A program made the translations under genes and the position numbers. A stretch of 64,000 bases of DNA, from contig NZ_JACHOP010000001.1 of NCBI RefSeq assembly GCF_014199935.1, positions 248,001 to 312,000 of the forward strand, given 5' to 3'. Under the pieces are notes generated by a model. It saw only the letters and a list, made by a program, of their open reading frames with translations, was not told the origin of the DNA and did not search any database. The DNA is from Methylorubrum rhodinum. Lineage in GTDB: Bacteria; Pseudomonadota; Alphaproteobacteria; Rhizobiales; Beijerinckiaceae. Of the stretch, positions 53,353 to 64,000 are shown piece by piece (position 1 is the first letter of the stretch; each line of letters begins with the position of its first letter).

Positions 53353-53369
53353 GCGTTTTTTCCACCGCC

Positions 53370-53480
53370 GTCATTCCGGGGCGCCGGAGGCGAACCCGCA
53401 AACCACCCGTGATGCGACATTCTGCAACCCGTCGAGGCCCGTCATGGATTCCGGGTTCCGCTCCGCGGCCCCGGAATGAC
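53370..53480. repeat. Palindromic intergenic repeat, family 1, copy 4
   Basis: GTCATTCCGGGGCGCCGG left and GCGGCCCCGGAATGAC right, inner GCGAACCCGCAAACCAC and ATGGATTCCGGGTTCCG. It lies between cbiB and the DUF3616 gene. Its right end contains an ATG in frame with DUF3616. Confidence 0.88.
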
Positions 53481-53562
53481 GGCGCCTGGGTTTGAAGCGC
53501 CGCGCGTTGACAGCACGCCGCCCCGCCCTCGACACTCCGAAACATCACACCGGACCATCCGA

Positions 53563-54651
53563 TTGCGTTCGTTCCTTCGCCTCTCGACCGTCCTCCTGTT
53601 CACGGTGGCACCGGCCATGGCCTCCGAGCCGATCCTGCAACCCGACCCGCAAGCCTACGAACTCGCGGGCGACCTCTGGGCGCCGGGCCGGGACGAGGCG
53701 GGCCGGAAGAACGTCGCCGAGGACATCAGCGGCATCGCCTGCGTCGATCTCGGCGGGGGCAAGCGCCGCTGCCTGCTGGTCAACGACGAGGGCGGCAAGG
53801 CGCAGTTCGTCGCCATCGACGGTCTCCGGATCGAGGCGAAGCGGCGCGTCGATCTGATCGGCGAAGGCCCGAACCCGGAGACCCTCGGCCGACGGCCGAC
53901 GGGGCCGGGCTGCCCGGACGCCAAGCAGAAGTTCAAGGAACTCGACGGCGAGGGCGTAGCCTACGCCGCCCCCTACTTCTACGTCACCGGCTCGCATGGG
54001 TGCGGGCGGCGGTCGAAAGCGTTCACGCTCTCGGCGATGTTGCTCGCCCGCATCCGCGTGACAGGCGAGGGCAAGCCGGACGTTCCCGAGGGCGCGGAGC
54101 CGGAGGGCGCGGTCGAGACCACGTGGCGGCTCGGCGATGCCCTGGCGCGGGCCGAGACCGTCGGCCCCTATTTCCTCAAGGACCTGACCGACGGGAACGG
54201 CCTCAACATCGAGGGCCTCGCCGTCGCAGGCGACGACCTCTACGCCGGCCTGCGCGCGCCCTCGCTGGACGGCAAGGCCTTCCTCGTCGCCGTGTCGGTG
54301 GAGGCGTTGTTCGCCGAGGGCCATGAGCCCTATACCGGCAGGCCGCGGGTGATCCCGATCGAGGTCGGCGACGGCGCGGGCATCCGCGACCTGACCGTGT
54401 TGCCGGACGGCCAACTCCTCGTGCTGACCGGCCCGGCCCAGTTCCAGGACGTGCCCTACCGCCTGTTCCGCTTCGATCCCAAGGGCAATGCCGGCCCGGT
54501 GGCGCTCGGGCGCCTCGCCCCGCTCGACGAATCCGAGAGTCGCGGCAAGCCCGAGGCGATCACCATGGTCGGGAAGGACCGCGTGCTGGTGTTCTTCGAC
54601 AGCCTGAAGAACGGCGCGCCGCGCAGCTACACCGTCCCCGGTTTGCGATAG
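53563..54651 (+). CDS. DUF3616 domain exported protein
   Basis: 362 residues from TTG 53563, which gives a good signal peptide ([20 protein letters not shown]). An ATG at 53476 in the repeat is in frame but adds residues unlike a signal n-region. The body is a DUF3616 propeller-like domain: [20 protein letters not shown], the central [39 protein letters not shown] and [18 protein letters not shown]. Probably a periplasmic beta-propeller of unknown substrate. It sits between cbiB and cobQ and overlaps the convergent cobQ 3' end by 25 bp; no link to cobalamin is evident. Confidence 0.8.
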   Translation: MRSFLRLSTVLLFTVAPAMASEPILQPDPQAYELAGDLWAPGRDEAGRKNVAEDISGIACVDLGGGKRRCLLVNDEGGKAQFVAIDGLRIEAKRRVDLIGEGPNPETLGRRPTGPGCPDAKQKFKELDGEGVAYAAPYFYVTGSHGCGRRSKAFTLSAMLLARIRVTGEGKPDVPEGAEPEGAVETTWRLGDALARAETVGPYFLKDLTDGNGLNIEGLAVAGDDLYAGLRAPSLDGKAFLVAVSVEALFAEGHEPYTGRPRVIPIEVGDGAGIRDLTVLPDGQLLVLTGPAQFQDVPYRLFRFDPKGNAGPVALGRLAPLDESESRGKPEAITMVGKDRVLVFFDSLKNGAPRSYTVPGLR

Positions 54652-56108
54652 GGTTCGGCGAGCGCCAGCAGCCGGTCGCAATCGAGATGCGTCTCCAAAT
54701 GGTCGGCGAAGCGGTCGAGCACCGTCTCGATGCCGGCCTCGTAGCTCTCCGATGACGGCGGCGCGCCGAGCCGCGCGAGCCACGCCGCGCGCTGGCGGTC
54801 GTCGGCGAACAGCCCGTGGACGTAGGTGCCGGACACGAGCCCGTCGGCCGAGACGGCGCCGTCCGGCCGCCCGTCGGCGAAGCGCAGCAGCGGTTTTTGG
54901 GTGTCCGGCCCGGTCGTATCGCCGATATGCATCTCGTAGCCGGAGAACGGTGCGCCGTCGCTCAACGTCTCGCCGGTCACGGCGACGAGGCGCTTCTGCC
55001 CGCGCATCACCGTCTCGACGTCGAGCAGGCCGAGGCCGGGTATGGTGCGCGGCGCGCCCTCGATCCCGTCGGGGTCGGCGATGGTGCGGCCGAGCATCTG
55101 GTAGCCGCCGCAGAGACCCAGCACCGGCCGCCCGCGCCGCACGTGGGCCAGGATGTCGATGTCCCAGCCCTGCGCCCGGACGAAGGCGAAGTCGTCGATC
55201 GTGGTCTTCGAGCCCGGCAGCACGATCAGCGCGGCCTCCGCCGGGATCGGCGAACCGGGGCGCACGAAGGTGACCGCGACGCCCGGCTCCTGCCGCAGCG
55301 GGTCGAGGTCGTCGAAATTGGCGATGTGCGGCAGCACGGGTACGGCGACGAGCGGCACGCCCTCGCGGCGCGCATCCGGAGCGTCGAGCGCCACCGCGTC
55401 CTCCGGCGGCAGGCGGGCGGCGTCGGGGAAGAACGGCACGAGGCCGAGCGGGGCCCAGCCGGTGCGCGCCGCGATCAGCGCCATGCCGTCGGAAAACAGC
55501 GTCGGGTCGCCGCGGAAGCGGTTGACGATGAAGCCGCGGATCATCGCCGCGTCCTCAGAGTCGATCACCGCCTGCGTGCCGACGAGGCTGGCGATGACGC
55601 CGCCGCGGTCGATGTCGCCGACGAGGACCACCGGCGTGCCCGTCGCGCGGGAAAACCCCATATTGGCGATGTCGCCCCGGCGCAGGTTCACCTCGGCCGG
55701 CGAGCCGGCGCCCTCGACCAGAACGAGGTCGGCTTCCGCCGAAAGTATGTCGAAGCTGTCGAGCACCGAGGCCATCAGGCGCGGCTTCCAGCTCTGATAC
55801 TCGCGGGCCTTGGCGGTGCCGATCATGCGCCCCTGTACCACCACCTGCGCGCCGATATCGCTCTGGGGTTTGAGCAGCACCGGGTTCATGTGGACCGAGG
55901 GCGTCACCCGCGCGGCCCTCGCCTGGAGCGCCTGGGCCCGGCCGATCTCGCCGCCATCCTCTGTGACGGCGGCGTTGTTCGACATGTTCTGCGGCTTGAA
56001 CGGGCGCACCCGCAAGCCGCGCCGGGTGAAGGCGCGGGCGAGCCCCGCCACCAGCAGCGACTTGCCGACATCGGAGCCGGTGCCCTGGATCATCAGGGCG
56101 CGGGTCAC
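54627..56108 (-). CDS. cobQ: Cobyric acid synthase
   Basis: Amidates adenosylcobyrinic acid a,c-diamide at four positions. 493 residues from GTG 56108 ([20 protein letters not shown]), which matches the family start; the ORF extends to 56285 through a repeat without homology. The N-terminal dethiobiotin-synthetase-like ATPase has [21 protein letters not shown] and [20 protein letters not shown]. The C-terminal class I glutaminase has [10 protein letters not shown] (nucleophile Cys) and the late histidine in GTYVHGLF. Confidence 0.96.
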   Translation of the reverse strand: MTRALMIQGTGSDVGKSLLVAGLARAFTRRGLRVRPFKPQNMSNNAAVTEDGGEIGRAQALQARAARVTPSVHMNPVLLKPQSDIGAQVVVQGRMIGTAKAREYQSWKPRLMASVLDSFDILSAEADLVLVEGAGSPAEVNLRRGDIANMGFSRATGTPVVLVGDIDRGGVIASLVGTQAVIDSEDAAMIRGFIVNRFRGDPTLFSDGMALIAARTGWAPLGLVPFFPDAARLPPEDAVALDAPDARREGVPLVAVPVLPHIANFDDLDPLRQEPGVAVTFVRPGSPIPAEAALIVLPGSKTTIDDFAFVRAQGWDIDILAHVRRGRPVLGLCGGYQMLGRTIADPDGIEGAPRTIPGLGLLDVETVMRGQKRLVAVTGETLSDGAPFSGYEMHIGDTTGPDTQKPLLRFADGRPDGAVSADGLVSGTYVHGLFADDRQRAAWLARLGAPPSSESYEAGIETVLDRFADHLETHLDCDRLLALAEPYRKPGTV

Positions 56109-56216
56109 GGGGCGGGGCTCAGCGCGTTCGGCATGCGCTCCGAATGGCACCGCGCCGTCGCGCGGTCGAGGGCTTTGCACTTCGGAGTCGCACGCAGCTT
56201 CCATCGACGCACGCTG

Positions 56217-56360
56217 TCGTTCCGGGTCGACGCAGGCGAACCCGGCTCCCACGACGGGCCGCGACGGCGCGGCGCCACGGGGCATCGCGGCGAGTCGCAG
56301 ATTGTACGCCTCCGGCGCGCCCGTCCGGGTCCGGGGGCCGCTTCGCGGCCCGGGAACGAC
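56217..56360. repeat. Palindromic intergenic repeat, family 1, copy 5 (divergent)
   Basis: GTCGTTCCGGGTCGACGCAG at the left and GCGGCCCGGGAACGAC at the right, both substituted compensatingly relative to the other copies (GTCGTTCC pairs with GGAACGAC). It sits upstream of cobQ in the 466-bp gap 56109-56574; apart from the repeat I see nothing certain in that gap. Confidence 0.8.
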
Positions 56361-56574
56361 GCGCGGTCAGGAGGGGTATGTCGCAGGAGGGGTCTGTCGA
56401 TCGCGGTCATCAGGCCGCTCTCGCCCTCCTTCGGCTGCGGGCGCGCAAGCTACGCAATAATTTTGCGGATGACGGCGTGAACCCATGTCGTGCTGGTGCG
56501 TTTGCTGCTAACGGGAGTCCGCGCGCGGGAGCGCCGGCCTGTCGTATGGTCCGGGTCCTCGCGGGACTTGCCAC

Positions 56575-56832
56575 ATGCCGAATCCCGAATCCCCCGTCGC
56601 CCTTCTCGATGCGCACGCCGGCGTGCCGGTTCCCCGGGCGATGCAACACGCCTATCTCTGGATTCTCGCGAGCCTGATCACGGCTTTTGGGCTTTTGGGG
56701 CTCGCCTACGCCCTGTCTACGCACAGCGAGCGCGAGGCCGGCCGAATGATCGTCGCCTCGCAGGCGGGGGCCGGCTATCTCGCCGTGGTGGTCGGTGGCT
56801 TGGCCGCACGCCACGGCCACCCGGTCCGGTGA
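56575..56832 (+). CDS. Small hypothetical membrane protein
   Basis: 85 residues, with two hydrophobic segments: AYLWILASLITAFGLLGLAY and a shorter Ala/Gly-rich one (QAGAGYLAVVVGGLAA). It reads MPNPESPVALLDAHAGVPVP at the start, with no signal peptidase site. There is no recognisable family and no strong Shine-Dalgarno. Two predicted helices in the expected place support it being real. Confidence 0.5.
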   Translation: MPNPESPVALLDAHAGVPVPRAMQHAYLWILASLITAFGLLGLAYALSTHSEREAGRMIVASQAGAGYLAVVVGGLAARHGHPVR

Positions 56833-56963
56833 CCGCGTCCACCCGCCGAGGGGGCCGGGCTTAACCGTCCGGCAACCACGTTCGCGATTAAATCCGCGCC
56901 GATAAGGAAAGGTCGCCGCAGCCTGCGCTAGGCTGTGGCTCCCGGACCTGCCGTGAGCGTGGG

Positions 56964-57881
56964 ATGTCGGCGTTGCGTGCGAGTCGCGTTCGAGGACTAG
57001 GCCTGGGGCCGCGCTTCGTCGTCTCGGCTGTCGTGCCGTGGATGCTGGCGAGCGGCCTGCTGATCTCCTTCACGGCCAGCGCCGGCACCGACGCGACCCT
57101 GCCGCCGGAGCGGCTGTTCGAGCGCGAGGTCGCCACCACCGGCGCGATCTCTCCGGCCTGGAACGCCGACATGATCGCCGCCGGCATCGTCGTGACGCCG
57201 GATTCCGCGCATGACGGAGAGCCCGACGACGGCTCCCTCCCCTCTCTCGCGAATTCCGACGGCGCGACCCCTGCCGTGCCCCGCGCCGTCGCCCTTTCCT
57301 CGGTCACGCCCGCACCCGCCGACGCGACGCCGATCGAGGTCGCCGCGGCGAGCCTCGTCCTGCCGGGCTTCTCGCCGCGCCTCGACCGCGCCCCGCAGCC
57401 GAGCGAGCCGGAGGCGGACACGGCCTCGCCCGAGGCCAGGCATCGCTACGCCGACCTGATCGTGCCGGAGGCGATGGACAAGGAGCAGCGCTGCCTCGCC
57501 GAGGCCGTCTACTTCGAGGCCCGCAGCGAGCCGGAAGAGGGGCAGGCCGCGGTCGCCCAGGTGGTGCTGAACCGCGCCAAGAGCGGGCTCTACCCCTCGA
57601 CCGTCTGCGGCGTCGTCTACCAGAACCGGCACCGCTTCATGGGCTGCCAGTTCTCCTTCGCCTGCGAGGGCAAGTCCCTGCGCATCACCGATGCCGGCTC
57701 GTGGCAGACCGCCACCCGCATCGCCAGCGCGGTGATCGAGGGCCGGACCTATCTCAGCGAGGTCGGCGGAGCGACGCACTACCACGCCGATTACGTGAAG
57801 CCCGGCTGGTCGCGCCGGCTGAAGCGGAACGACGTGATCGGCCGCCACATCTTTTATCAGTTGAAGCCGAACCAGACCTGA
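56964..57881 (+). CDS. SleB-family cell wall hydrolase
   Basis: 305 residues. N-terminal membrane/signal segment (FVVSAVVPWMLASGLLISFT), a Pro/Ala-rich linker to ~165, then the Hydrolase_2 (SleB) domain: EQRCLAEAVYFEARSEPEEG with catalytic Glu, QAAVAQVVLNRAKSGLYPST, VCGVVYQNRHRFMGCQFSFA and ATHYHADYVKPGW. Predicted lytic transglycosylase or amidase on peptidoglycan. Convergent with pgm, 11 bp apart. Confidence 0.9.
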   Translation: MSALRASRVRGLGLGPRFVVSAVVPWMLASGLLISFTASAGTDATLPPERLFEREVATTGAISPAWNADMIAAGIVVTPDSAHDGEPDDGSLPSLANSDGATPAVPRAVALSSVTPAPADATPIEVAAASLVLPGFSPRLDRAPQPSEPEADTASPEARHRYADLIVPEAMDKEQRCLAEAVYFEARSEPEEGQAAVAQVVLNRAKSGLYPSTVCGVVYQNRHRFMGCQFSFACEGKSLRITDAGSWQTATRIASAVIEGRTYLSEVGGATHYHADYVKPGWSRRLKRNDVIGRHIFYQLKPNQT

Positions 57882-57892
57882 GCCGCCGCGCC

Positions 57893-59557
<1,665 letters not shown>

Positions 59558-59616
59558 CTAGCGCAGATTCGCCCCGCAACGAGGCCGGCAACGCCGATTT
59601 CCCCGCCCGGATCGCG

Positions 59617-60297
59617 TCATTCCTGGCCCCCGGAGCGGACGCGGATCACCGCCGGGTTCTCGCGCAGGCGCCGGGCGACCGCCTCGACGCTGGCGCGCGG
59701 CAGACGGGCGAAGGTGATCGTGACCTCCTCCAGCCCCGGCTCCTCGCCCGGCCGCACAACGAATTGCCGGATGCGCGAGGCGCGCTCGCCTGTGACGTCG
59801 GGCAGCGCGTCGATGGCGAGGCTGCCGGCCTTGACCGTGAGCCGGAGTTCGCAGGCCTGATTCCGGTCGCGCCAGCGCTCCTCGATCGGCTTCACGCCCG
59901 CCAGGATGCCGACGACGAGCGCGGTCGCCGCGATGGCCGGCACGTAGAGCCCGCCGCCGACGGCCAGCCCGATCGCCGCCACCGCCCACAGGCTGGCCGC
60001 GGTGGTGAGCCCCTTCACCACCTCGCCGCGCAAGAGGATCGTGCCTGCCCCCAGGAAGCCGATGCCGGAGACGACCTGGGCCGCCACGCGCGAGGGATCG
60101 AGCACCACGTCCTGGCGCCCGAGCACGTCGGAGAAGCCGAAGGCCGAGACCAGCATGAACAGGCAGGCGCCGACGCAGACCAGCATGTGGGTGCGCAGGC
60201 CCGCGGCCCATTGCAGCCGCTCGCGCTCGAACCCGATCACGCTGCCCATGGCGCCGGCCAGAAGCAGCCGCGCCACCATCTCCGTGTTGCCGAGCAT
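59617..60297 (-). CDS. MgtC/SapB family membrane protein
   Basis: 226 residues from ATG 60297 (GAGGAG upstream). N-terminal MgtC domain of about five helices with the family marks ARLLLAGAMGSVIGFERERL, GLRTHMLVCVGACLFMLVS, QVVSGIGFLGAGTILLRGEV and KGLTTAASLWAVAAIGLAVG. A C-terminal ~75-residue ACT-like cytoplasmic domain follows (ELRLTVKAGSLAIDALP). MgtC proteins affect Mg2+ limitation survival and can inhibit F-ATPase in pathogens; here the role is unproven. Divergent from lgt (139 bp). Confidence 0.9.
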   Translation of the reverse strand: MLGNTEMVARLLLAGAMGSVIGFERERLQWAAGLRTHMLVCVGACLFMLVSAFGFSDVLGRQDVVLDPSRVAAQVVSGIGFLGAGTILLRGEVVKGLTTAASLWAVAAIGLAVGGGLYVPAIAATALVVGILAGVKPIEERWRDRNQACELRLTVKAGSLAIDALPDVTGERASRIRQFVVRPGEEPGLEEVTITFARLPRASVEAVARRLRENPAVIRVRSGGQE

Positions 60298-60436
60298 CGC
60301 TTCTCCTCGAACGCAGGGACGCCGGAAACTCTGCGCCCGCCGCTCGGCCGGGTGCAACCCGCCCGCCTTGACGCCCGAAGCCGCGCGGGTCCAATGCGGC
60401 GCGATTGTTCGGAAAAACGTCGCCCAAGGGCCGCCG

Positions 60437-61327
60437 ATGCCGCCGCTCCTCGCCCTGCCCTTTCCGGCCGTCGATCCGGTCGCGGTCTCCCTCGGGCCGG
60501 TCGAGATCAAGTGGTACGCGCTCTCCTACATCGCCGGTCTGATCGGCGGTTGGTTCTACGCGCGCCGGCTGGTGCAGGCGGAGTCGCTGTGGGGCGGGGT
60601 GAAGCGTCCGAGCCTCACCGACATCGACGACCTCGTGGTCTGGGTCGCGCTCGGCGTCGTGCTCGGCGGGCGGATCGGCTACGTGCTGTTCTACAATCTG
60701 CCGCTCTATCTCGATCAGCCGCTGGAGATCCTGGCGATCCGCAACGGCGGCATGTCGTTCCACGGCGGCTTCCTCGGCGCGGTCCTGGCGATGCTGCTGT
60801 TCGCCCGCGCGCGCTCGCTCGGCGGCCTCAACCTGCTTGACATCTCCGCCGTGGTGGTGCCGATCGGCCTGTTCTTCGGCCGCATCGCCAACTTCGTGAA
60901 CGGCGAGCTGTGGGGCCGGGCCGCCCCCGATTTCCCCTACGCCGTGGTCTTCCCCACCGGGGGCGACGTGCCGCGCTATCCGAGCCAGCTCTTTGAAGCC
61001 GCGACCGAGGGCCTGCTGCTGTTCGTCGTCATGGCGTTGGCCGTGCGCCGCTTCGGCTTCCGCCGGCCGGGGCTGCTCGGCGGCCTCTTCGTCCTCGGCT
61101 ACGCGGTGACCCGGACCTTCTGCGAGTTCTTCCGCGAGCCGGATCGGCAGCTCGGCTTCCTGTTCGGGCAGGACGTGAACGCGCTGGGCGGGGGCATCAC
61201 CATGGGGATGCTGCTCTGCGTGCCGATGGCGCTCGTCGGCATCGTCGCGATCGTGCTCGCCGCCCGTGGAGTCACGCGGCCGCGTCGGAAAAGCCCGGAG
61301 ATCCAGGCCGAGGCCGGGCAGATCTGA
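60437..61327 (+). CDS. lgt: Prolipoprotein diacylglyceryl transferase
   Basis: Transfers diacylglyceryl to the lipobox cysteine of prolipoproteins in the inner membrane. 296 residues with seven helices. Conserved motifs: IKWYALSYIAGLIGGWFYAR, GGRIGYVLFYN, NGGMSFHGGFLGAVLAM (the essential HGG), IGLFFGRIANFVNGELWGR (the Lgt signature), and YPSQLFEAATEGLLLF. First gene of the lgt-midA-pgeF operon; 2 bp separate it from the next start. Confidence 0.97.
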   Translation: MPPLLALPFPAVDPVAVSLGPVEIKWYALSYIAGLIGGWFYARRLVQAESLWGGVKRPSLTDIDDLVVWVALGVVLGGRIGYVLFYNLPLYLDQPLEILAIRNGGMSFHGGFLGAVLAMLLFARARSLGGLNLLDISAVVVPIGLFFGRIANFVNGELWGRAAPDFPYAVVFPTGGDVPRYPSQLFEAATEGLLLFVVMALAVRRFGFRRPGLLGGLFVLGYAVTRTFCEFFREPDRQLGFLFGQDVNALGGGITMGMLLCVPMALVGIVAIVLAARGVTRPRRKSPEIQAEAGQI

Positions 61328-61329
61328 GC

Positions 61330-62400
61330 GTGGCGACGCCGCTCCACGCCGTCCTCGCGCGGATGATCCGCACCGACGGGCCGATCGGCCTCGACCGCTA
61401 CATGGCGCTCTGCCTGAGCCACCCGGCCCACGGCTACTACGCCACCCGCGATCCCCTGGGCGCGCGGGGCGACTTCGTCACCGCGCCGGAGATCAGCCAG
61501 ATGTTCGGCGAACTCGTCGGCGCCTGGGCGGCGGCGCTGCTCGCGGGATTCTCCGGCTCCCGAAAACCCTGCCTCGTCGAGTTGGGACCGGGCCGCGGCA
61601 CGCTGATGAGCGACGCGTTGCGCGCGCTGCGGGCGGCGGGTCCGGAATTCGACCTCCACCTCGTCGAGACCAGCCCGGTGCTGCGGGCGCTCCAGGCCGA
61701 GCGGCTCGCCGACGCCGAGCCGGTCTTCCATGACAGCATCGCGAGCCTGCCCGAGGCGCCGCTTCTCGTCGTCGCCAACGAGTTCTTCGACGCGCTCCCC
61801 GCCCGCCAGTTCGTGCGGACTCCGCGCGGCTGGTGCGAGCGCCGGGTCGGCCTGAGCGAGGACGGCACGCTCGCCTTCGGCCTCGACCCGGAGCCCGACC
61901 CGCAGATCGCGGCAGAGGCATCCGAGGGCGCGGTGCTCACCGTGCCGAGCGCGGCGCTCGCCGCGATGCGCGACCTCGCCCGTCGCCTCGCGCGGGACGG
62001 CGGCGCGCTGCTGGCCATCGATTACGGCCACGATGGTTCGGGCTTCGGCGACACACTGCAGGCGGTGCGCGGACATGCCTTCGCCGATCCGCTCGCCCGG
62101 CCGGGCGAGGCGGACCTCACCGTCCATGTGGATTTTGCAGCGCTCGCTCGTGCCGCCGTCGTGGAGGGCACCGGCATCCACGGCCCGGTCCCGCAGCGCG
62201 ACTTCCTCCTCGCCCTCGGGCTGGAGGCGCGCGCCGCCCGGCTTAAGGCCCGCGCCTCGGCGGAGCAGGCGGCGGCGATCGACGCGGCCGTGTCTCGGCT
62301 CACCGATCCCGATCCCCGCGGCATGGGCGCCCTGTTCAAGGTGCTCGGCGTGAGCCACCCGGCGCTGACCGCGCTTCCCGCCCTCCCCTCCTCATCCTGA
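61330..62400 (+). CDS. SAM-dependent methyltransferase, MidA/NDUFAF7 family
   Basis: 356 residues with a GTG start 2 bp after the lgt stop. Family marks: GYYATRDPLGARGDFVTAPE, FGELVGAW, the SAM loop LVELGPGRGTLMSDALRA, VVANEFFDALPARQFV and LLAIDYGHDG. The mitochondrial member methylates NDUFS2 of complex I; the bacterial target is unknown. Its last codons and stop (TCATCCTGA) resemble one end of the family 2 repeat. Confidence 0.92.
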   Translation: MATPLHAVLARMIRTDGPIGLDRYMALCLSHPAHGYYATRDPLGARGDFVTAPEISQMFGELVGAWAAALLAGFSGSRKPCLVELGPGRGTLMSDALRALRAAGPEFDLHLVETSPVLRALQAERLADAEPVFHDSIASLPEAPLLVVANEFFDALPARQFVRTPRGWCERRVGLSEDGTLAFGLDPEPDPQIAAEASEGAVLTVPSAALAAMRDLARRLARDGGALLAIDYGHDGSGFGDTLQAVRGHAFADPLARPGEADLTVHVDFAALARAAVVEGTGIHGPVPQRDFLLALGLEARAARLKARASAEQAAAIDAAVSRLTDPDPRGMGALFKVLGVSHPALTALPALPSSS

Positions 62401-62414
62401 GACTGCGAGAGCCC

Positions 62415-63176
62415 ATGTTCATCGAAGCGCCCGAACTCAGCTCGCACGCGTATCTCCGCCACGCCTTCTTCACCCGGCAGGGCGGCGTGTCGGAGGGGCT
62501 CTACGCCTCGCTGAACGGCGGGCTCGGCTCGAACGACGCGCAAGGTGCCGTCGCCGAGAACCGGGCGAGGATGTGCGCGCAACTCGGCCTGCCCGCCCCG
62601 AACCTCGTCAGCCTGTATCAGGTGCATTCCGCCGACGTGGTGACGGTCGAGGCGCCCTTTGCCGAGCGCCCGAAGGCCGACGCGATGGTGACGCGGGTGC
62701 CCGGTCTCGCGCTCGGCATCGCCACGGCCGATTGCGGGCCGATCCTGTTCGCGGATCCCGAGAACCGCGTGGTCGGCGCGGCCCATGCCGGCTGGAAGGG
62801 CGCGCTCGGCGGGGTGGTCGAGGCGACGGTGGCAGCGATGGAGCGCCTCGGCGCCGAGCGCGAGACGATCGTCGCGGTGCTCGGACCGACGATCTCGCAG
62901 GGCAATTACGAGGTCGGCGCCGATTTCGTCGCCCGCTTCCGCGACGAGGTGCCGGACTCGGAGCGCTTCTTCGCGGAGGGCCGGGAGGGGCACGCGAAGT
63001 TCGACCTGCCGGCCTTCATCCTCGCGCGGCTCGCGGAAGCCCGCGTCGGCGAGGCGACGGCCCTGGGACTCTGCACCTATGCCGACCCGGAGCGCTTCTA
63101 CAGCTTCCGCCGCACCACCCACCGCAGCGAGCCGGATTACGGCCGGCTGATCTCGGCGATCGCGCTGACGCCGTAG
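62415..63176 (+). CDS. pgeF: Peptidoglycan editing factor PgeF (YfiH, laccase-domain)
   Basis: Amidase that removes wrongly incorporated L-Ser from UDP-MurNAc precursors. 253 residues. The Cu-oxidase_4 core has HAFFTRQGGVSEGLYASLNG, YQVHSADVV, TADCGPILFADPENRVVGAA and HAGWKGALGGVVEAT (conserved His/Cys zinc site: H in QVHS, C in ADCG, H in AHAGW). The C-terminus has YSFRRTTHRSEPDYGR. The order lgt-midA-pgeF is conserved in alphaproteobacteria. Confidence 0.95.
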   Translation: MFIEAPELSSHAYLRHAFFTRQGGVSEGLYASLNGGLGSNDAQGAVAENRARMCAQLGLPAPNLVSLYQVHSADVVTVEAPFAERPKADAMVTRVPGLALGIATADCGPILFADPENRVVGAAHAGWKGALGGVVEATVAAMERLGAERETIVAVLGPTISQGNYEVGADFVARFRDEVPDSERFFAEGREGHAKFDLPAFILARLAEARVGEATALGLCTYADPERFYSFRRTTHRSEPDYGRLISAIALTP

Positions 63177-63588
63177 GGCCTCCCCTTCTACCGGAAGTCG
63201 GAAGCTCCCCTCGGATCGGGTGGTGCCGGAAAGCCACACCCGATCCGAGGGGGAGCGCTGCGGCCAGGCTTTTGTGCGGTGCCGCACGTGCGAGGCCGTC
63301 GGCGCGTCGTAAGCCCACCGGGTCACGGATCGCCGCGGCCCACTGGCTGCGACAATCTGTCATTGGGCGACGCCGGAAAAAGCTAGGCCGTAAGTGAACC
63401 TTGGCCATTCGGTGGCGTTTGATGATCGAACGGACGGCAACGAACGATCTTCGCCACAAAGGGGCCGCCTTCGGGACGGTCGGCGTGATCGAGCCGCAAC
63501 AGTATCTTTCGAGATGCTGGAATAGATACGGGGCACCGTGCCGCTGAGCTTCTCGAAGCCGCCGGCACAGTCAAAAAGGACCAGAGTG
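63177..63588. other. Long gap between pgeF and the outer-membrane barrel gene
   Basis: About 410 bp with no gene visible. A strong hairpin lies at 63207-63252. The rest is likely promoter and 5' leader for the porin-like gene; the AT-richer part is 63440-63540. Confidence 0.5.
63207..63252 (+). terminator. Hairpin 3' of pgeF
   Basis: CCCCTCGGATCGGGTG and CACCCGATCCGAGGGG are exact 16-bp complements around a 14-base loop, 30 bp past the pgeF stop. No T-run follows, so termination efficiency is uncertain. Confidence 0.6.
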
Positions 63589-64000
63589 ATGAAAGCAATT
63601 CTTCGGGCCGGTACCGCTCTCGCCGGTATCGTCGTCGCCGGTTCGGCGCTCGCCGCCGACCTTCCGCGCCGCGCCGCCCCGCCGCCGGTCTTCACGCCGG
63701 TTCCGGTCTTCACCTGGACCGGCTTCTACGCCGGTTTCAACGCCGGTTACGGCTTCGGCACCAACGACGGCAACCGCGCTCCGACCGTGGTCGGCGTGAA
63801 CGGCGCCTCCGGCCTCGTCGCCCCCGGCACCACCGCGGCCTTCGCGTTCAGCAACGCCCGTGAGAACACCGACGGCTTCGTCGGCGGTGGCCAGATCGGC
63901 TACAACTACCAGTTCACGCCGGGCTCGGGCATCGTCGTCGGTGTCGAGGCCGACGCCCAGTACGTCGACTTCGGCCGCAACCGGAACCAGTTCGGCATCG
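63589..64000 (+). CDS. Outer-membrane beta-barrel protein (Omp25/Omp31-like), 3' end outside window
   Basis: ATG 63589 with AAAAAGGA upstream; the frame runs open to the window end (137 complete codons). Signal peptide LRAGTALAGIVVAGSALAAD-L, then a Pro-rich spacer (LPRRAAPPPVFTPVPVF) and the opening barrel strands WTGFYAGFNAGYGFGTN and GFVGGGQIGYNYQF, then VGVEADAQYVDFG. This is the pattern of the small opacity-like/Omp25-Omp31 barrels of Hyphomicrobiales. Confidence 0.9.
   Translation, partial: MKAILRAGTALAGIVVAGSALAADLPRRAAPPPVFTPVPVFTWTGFYAGFNAGYGFGTNDGNRAPTVVGVNGASGLVAPGTTAAFAFSNARENTDGFVGGGQIGYNYQFTPGSGIVVGVEADAQYVDFGRNRNQFGI

Noticed and set aside
56109-56285. N-terminal extension of cobQ
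   Set aside because: The extra 59 residues run into a family 1 repeat and have no CobQ similarity; GTG 56108 matches the family start.
52353-56574. Cobalamin riboswitch near cobC, cbiB or cobQ
   Set aside because: The cobC/cbiB gap is 4 bp, and the region upstream of cobQ contains a family 1 repeat but no B12-box-like pattern that I could recognise.

Overview
The window is about 64 kb of very GC-rich DNA (roughly 70 percent by eye) with dense coding on both strands. The gene content fits an alphaproteobacterium of the order Hyphomicrobiales, most likely a Methylobacterium/Methylorubrum-type methylotroph. The clues are GcrA, EipB (DUF1849), TamA/TamB, an HWE-type histidine kinase, a split PntAA/PntAB/PntB transhydrogenase, an aa3 oxidase subunit IV, DUF1244/DUF2312/DUF1036 genes, aerobic cobalamin genes (CobK, CobC, CbiB/CobD, CobQ) and a MOFRL-family glycerate 2-kinase of the serine-cycle type. 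The genus is an inference. I see no prophage, integrase, transposase, CRISPR array or rRNA. There is one tRNA (Tyr).

Layout. 1-3 kb: the end of a PBP1A gene, a membrane adenylate cyclase and cyanase. 3.4-10 kb: tamB and tamA. 10-12 kb: a Crp-family regulator with an HWE kinase, then tRNA-Tyr. 12-17.6 kb: recJ, the pnt operon and a small cytochrome oxidase subunit. 17.7-21.5 kb: an ABC1/UbiB kinase, an orphan AbrB-like antitoxin and oligoendopeptidase F. 21.8-27.2 kb: an NtrC-type regulator, then an L,D-transpeptidase and an M15/DUF882 peptidase in the order seen for E. coli ldtD-mepK. 27.2-31.4 kb: lipocalin-like, DUF2312, DUF1244 and N-formylglutamate amidohydrolase genes, then glycerate 2-kinase and DUF1036. 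31.5-36.4 kb: gcrA, eipB, a metallo-beta-lactamase-fold hydrolase and a NarL-type two-component pair. 36.4-44 kb: dinB, cobK, a GINT1-like protein, a YafK-type L,D-transpeptidase, DUF1796 and accA. 44-47 kb: 3-hydroxybutyrate dehydrogenase, CsbD and malonyl-CoA decarboxylase. 47-50 kb: a tadG/tadE/tadE operon. 50-56 kb: an MFS transporter, cobC, cbiB, DUF3616 and cobQ. 56-64 kb: SleB hydrolase, phosphoglucomutase, MgtC, lgt-midA-pgeF and the start of an outer-membrane beta-barrel gene.

Most genes are core housekeeping. Cell-envelope work dominates: peptidoglycan synthesis, crosslinking, hydrolysis and editing, lipoprotein maturation, and outer-membrane protein assembly. Cobalamin synthesis and acyl-CoA/carbon metabolism come next.

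The most unusual structure is a set of at least five families of short palindromic repeats. Several copies run in frame through the ends of protein-coding genes: the N-terminus of tamB, the C-terminus of cobK, the N-terminus of the GINT1-like gene and the apparent N-terminus of the DUF1036 gene. The GINT1-like gene lies between two direct copies of one family.
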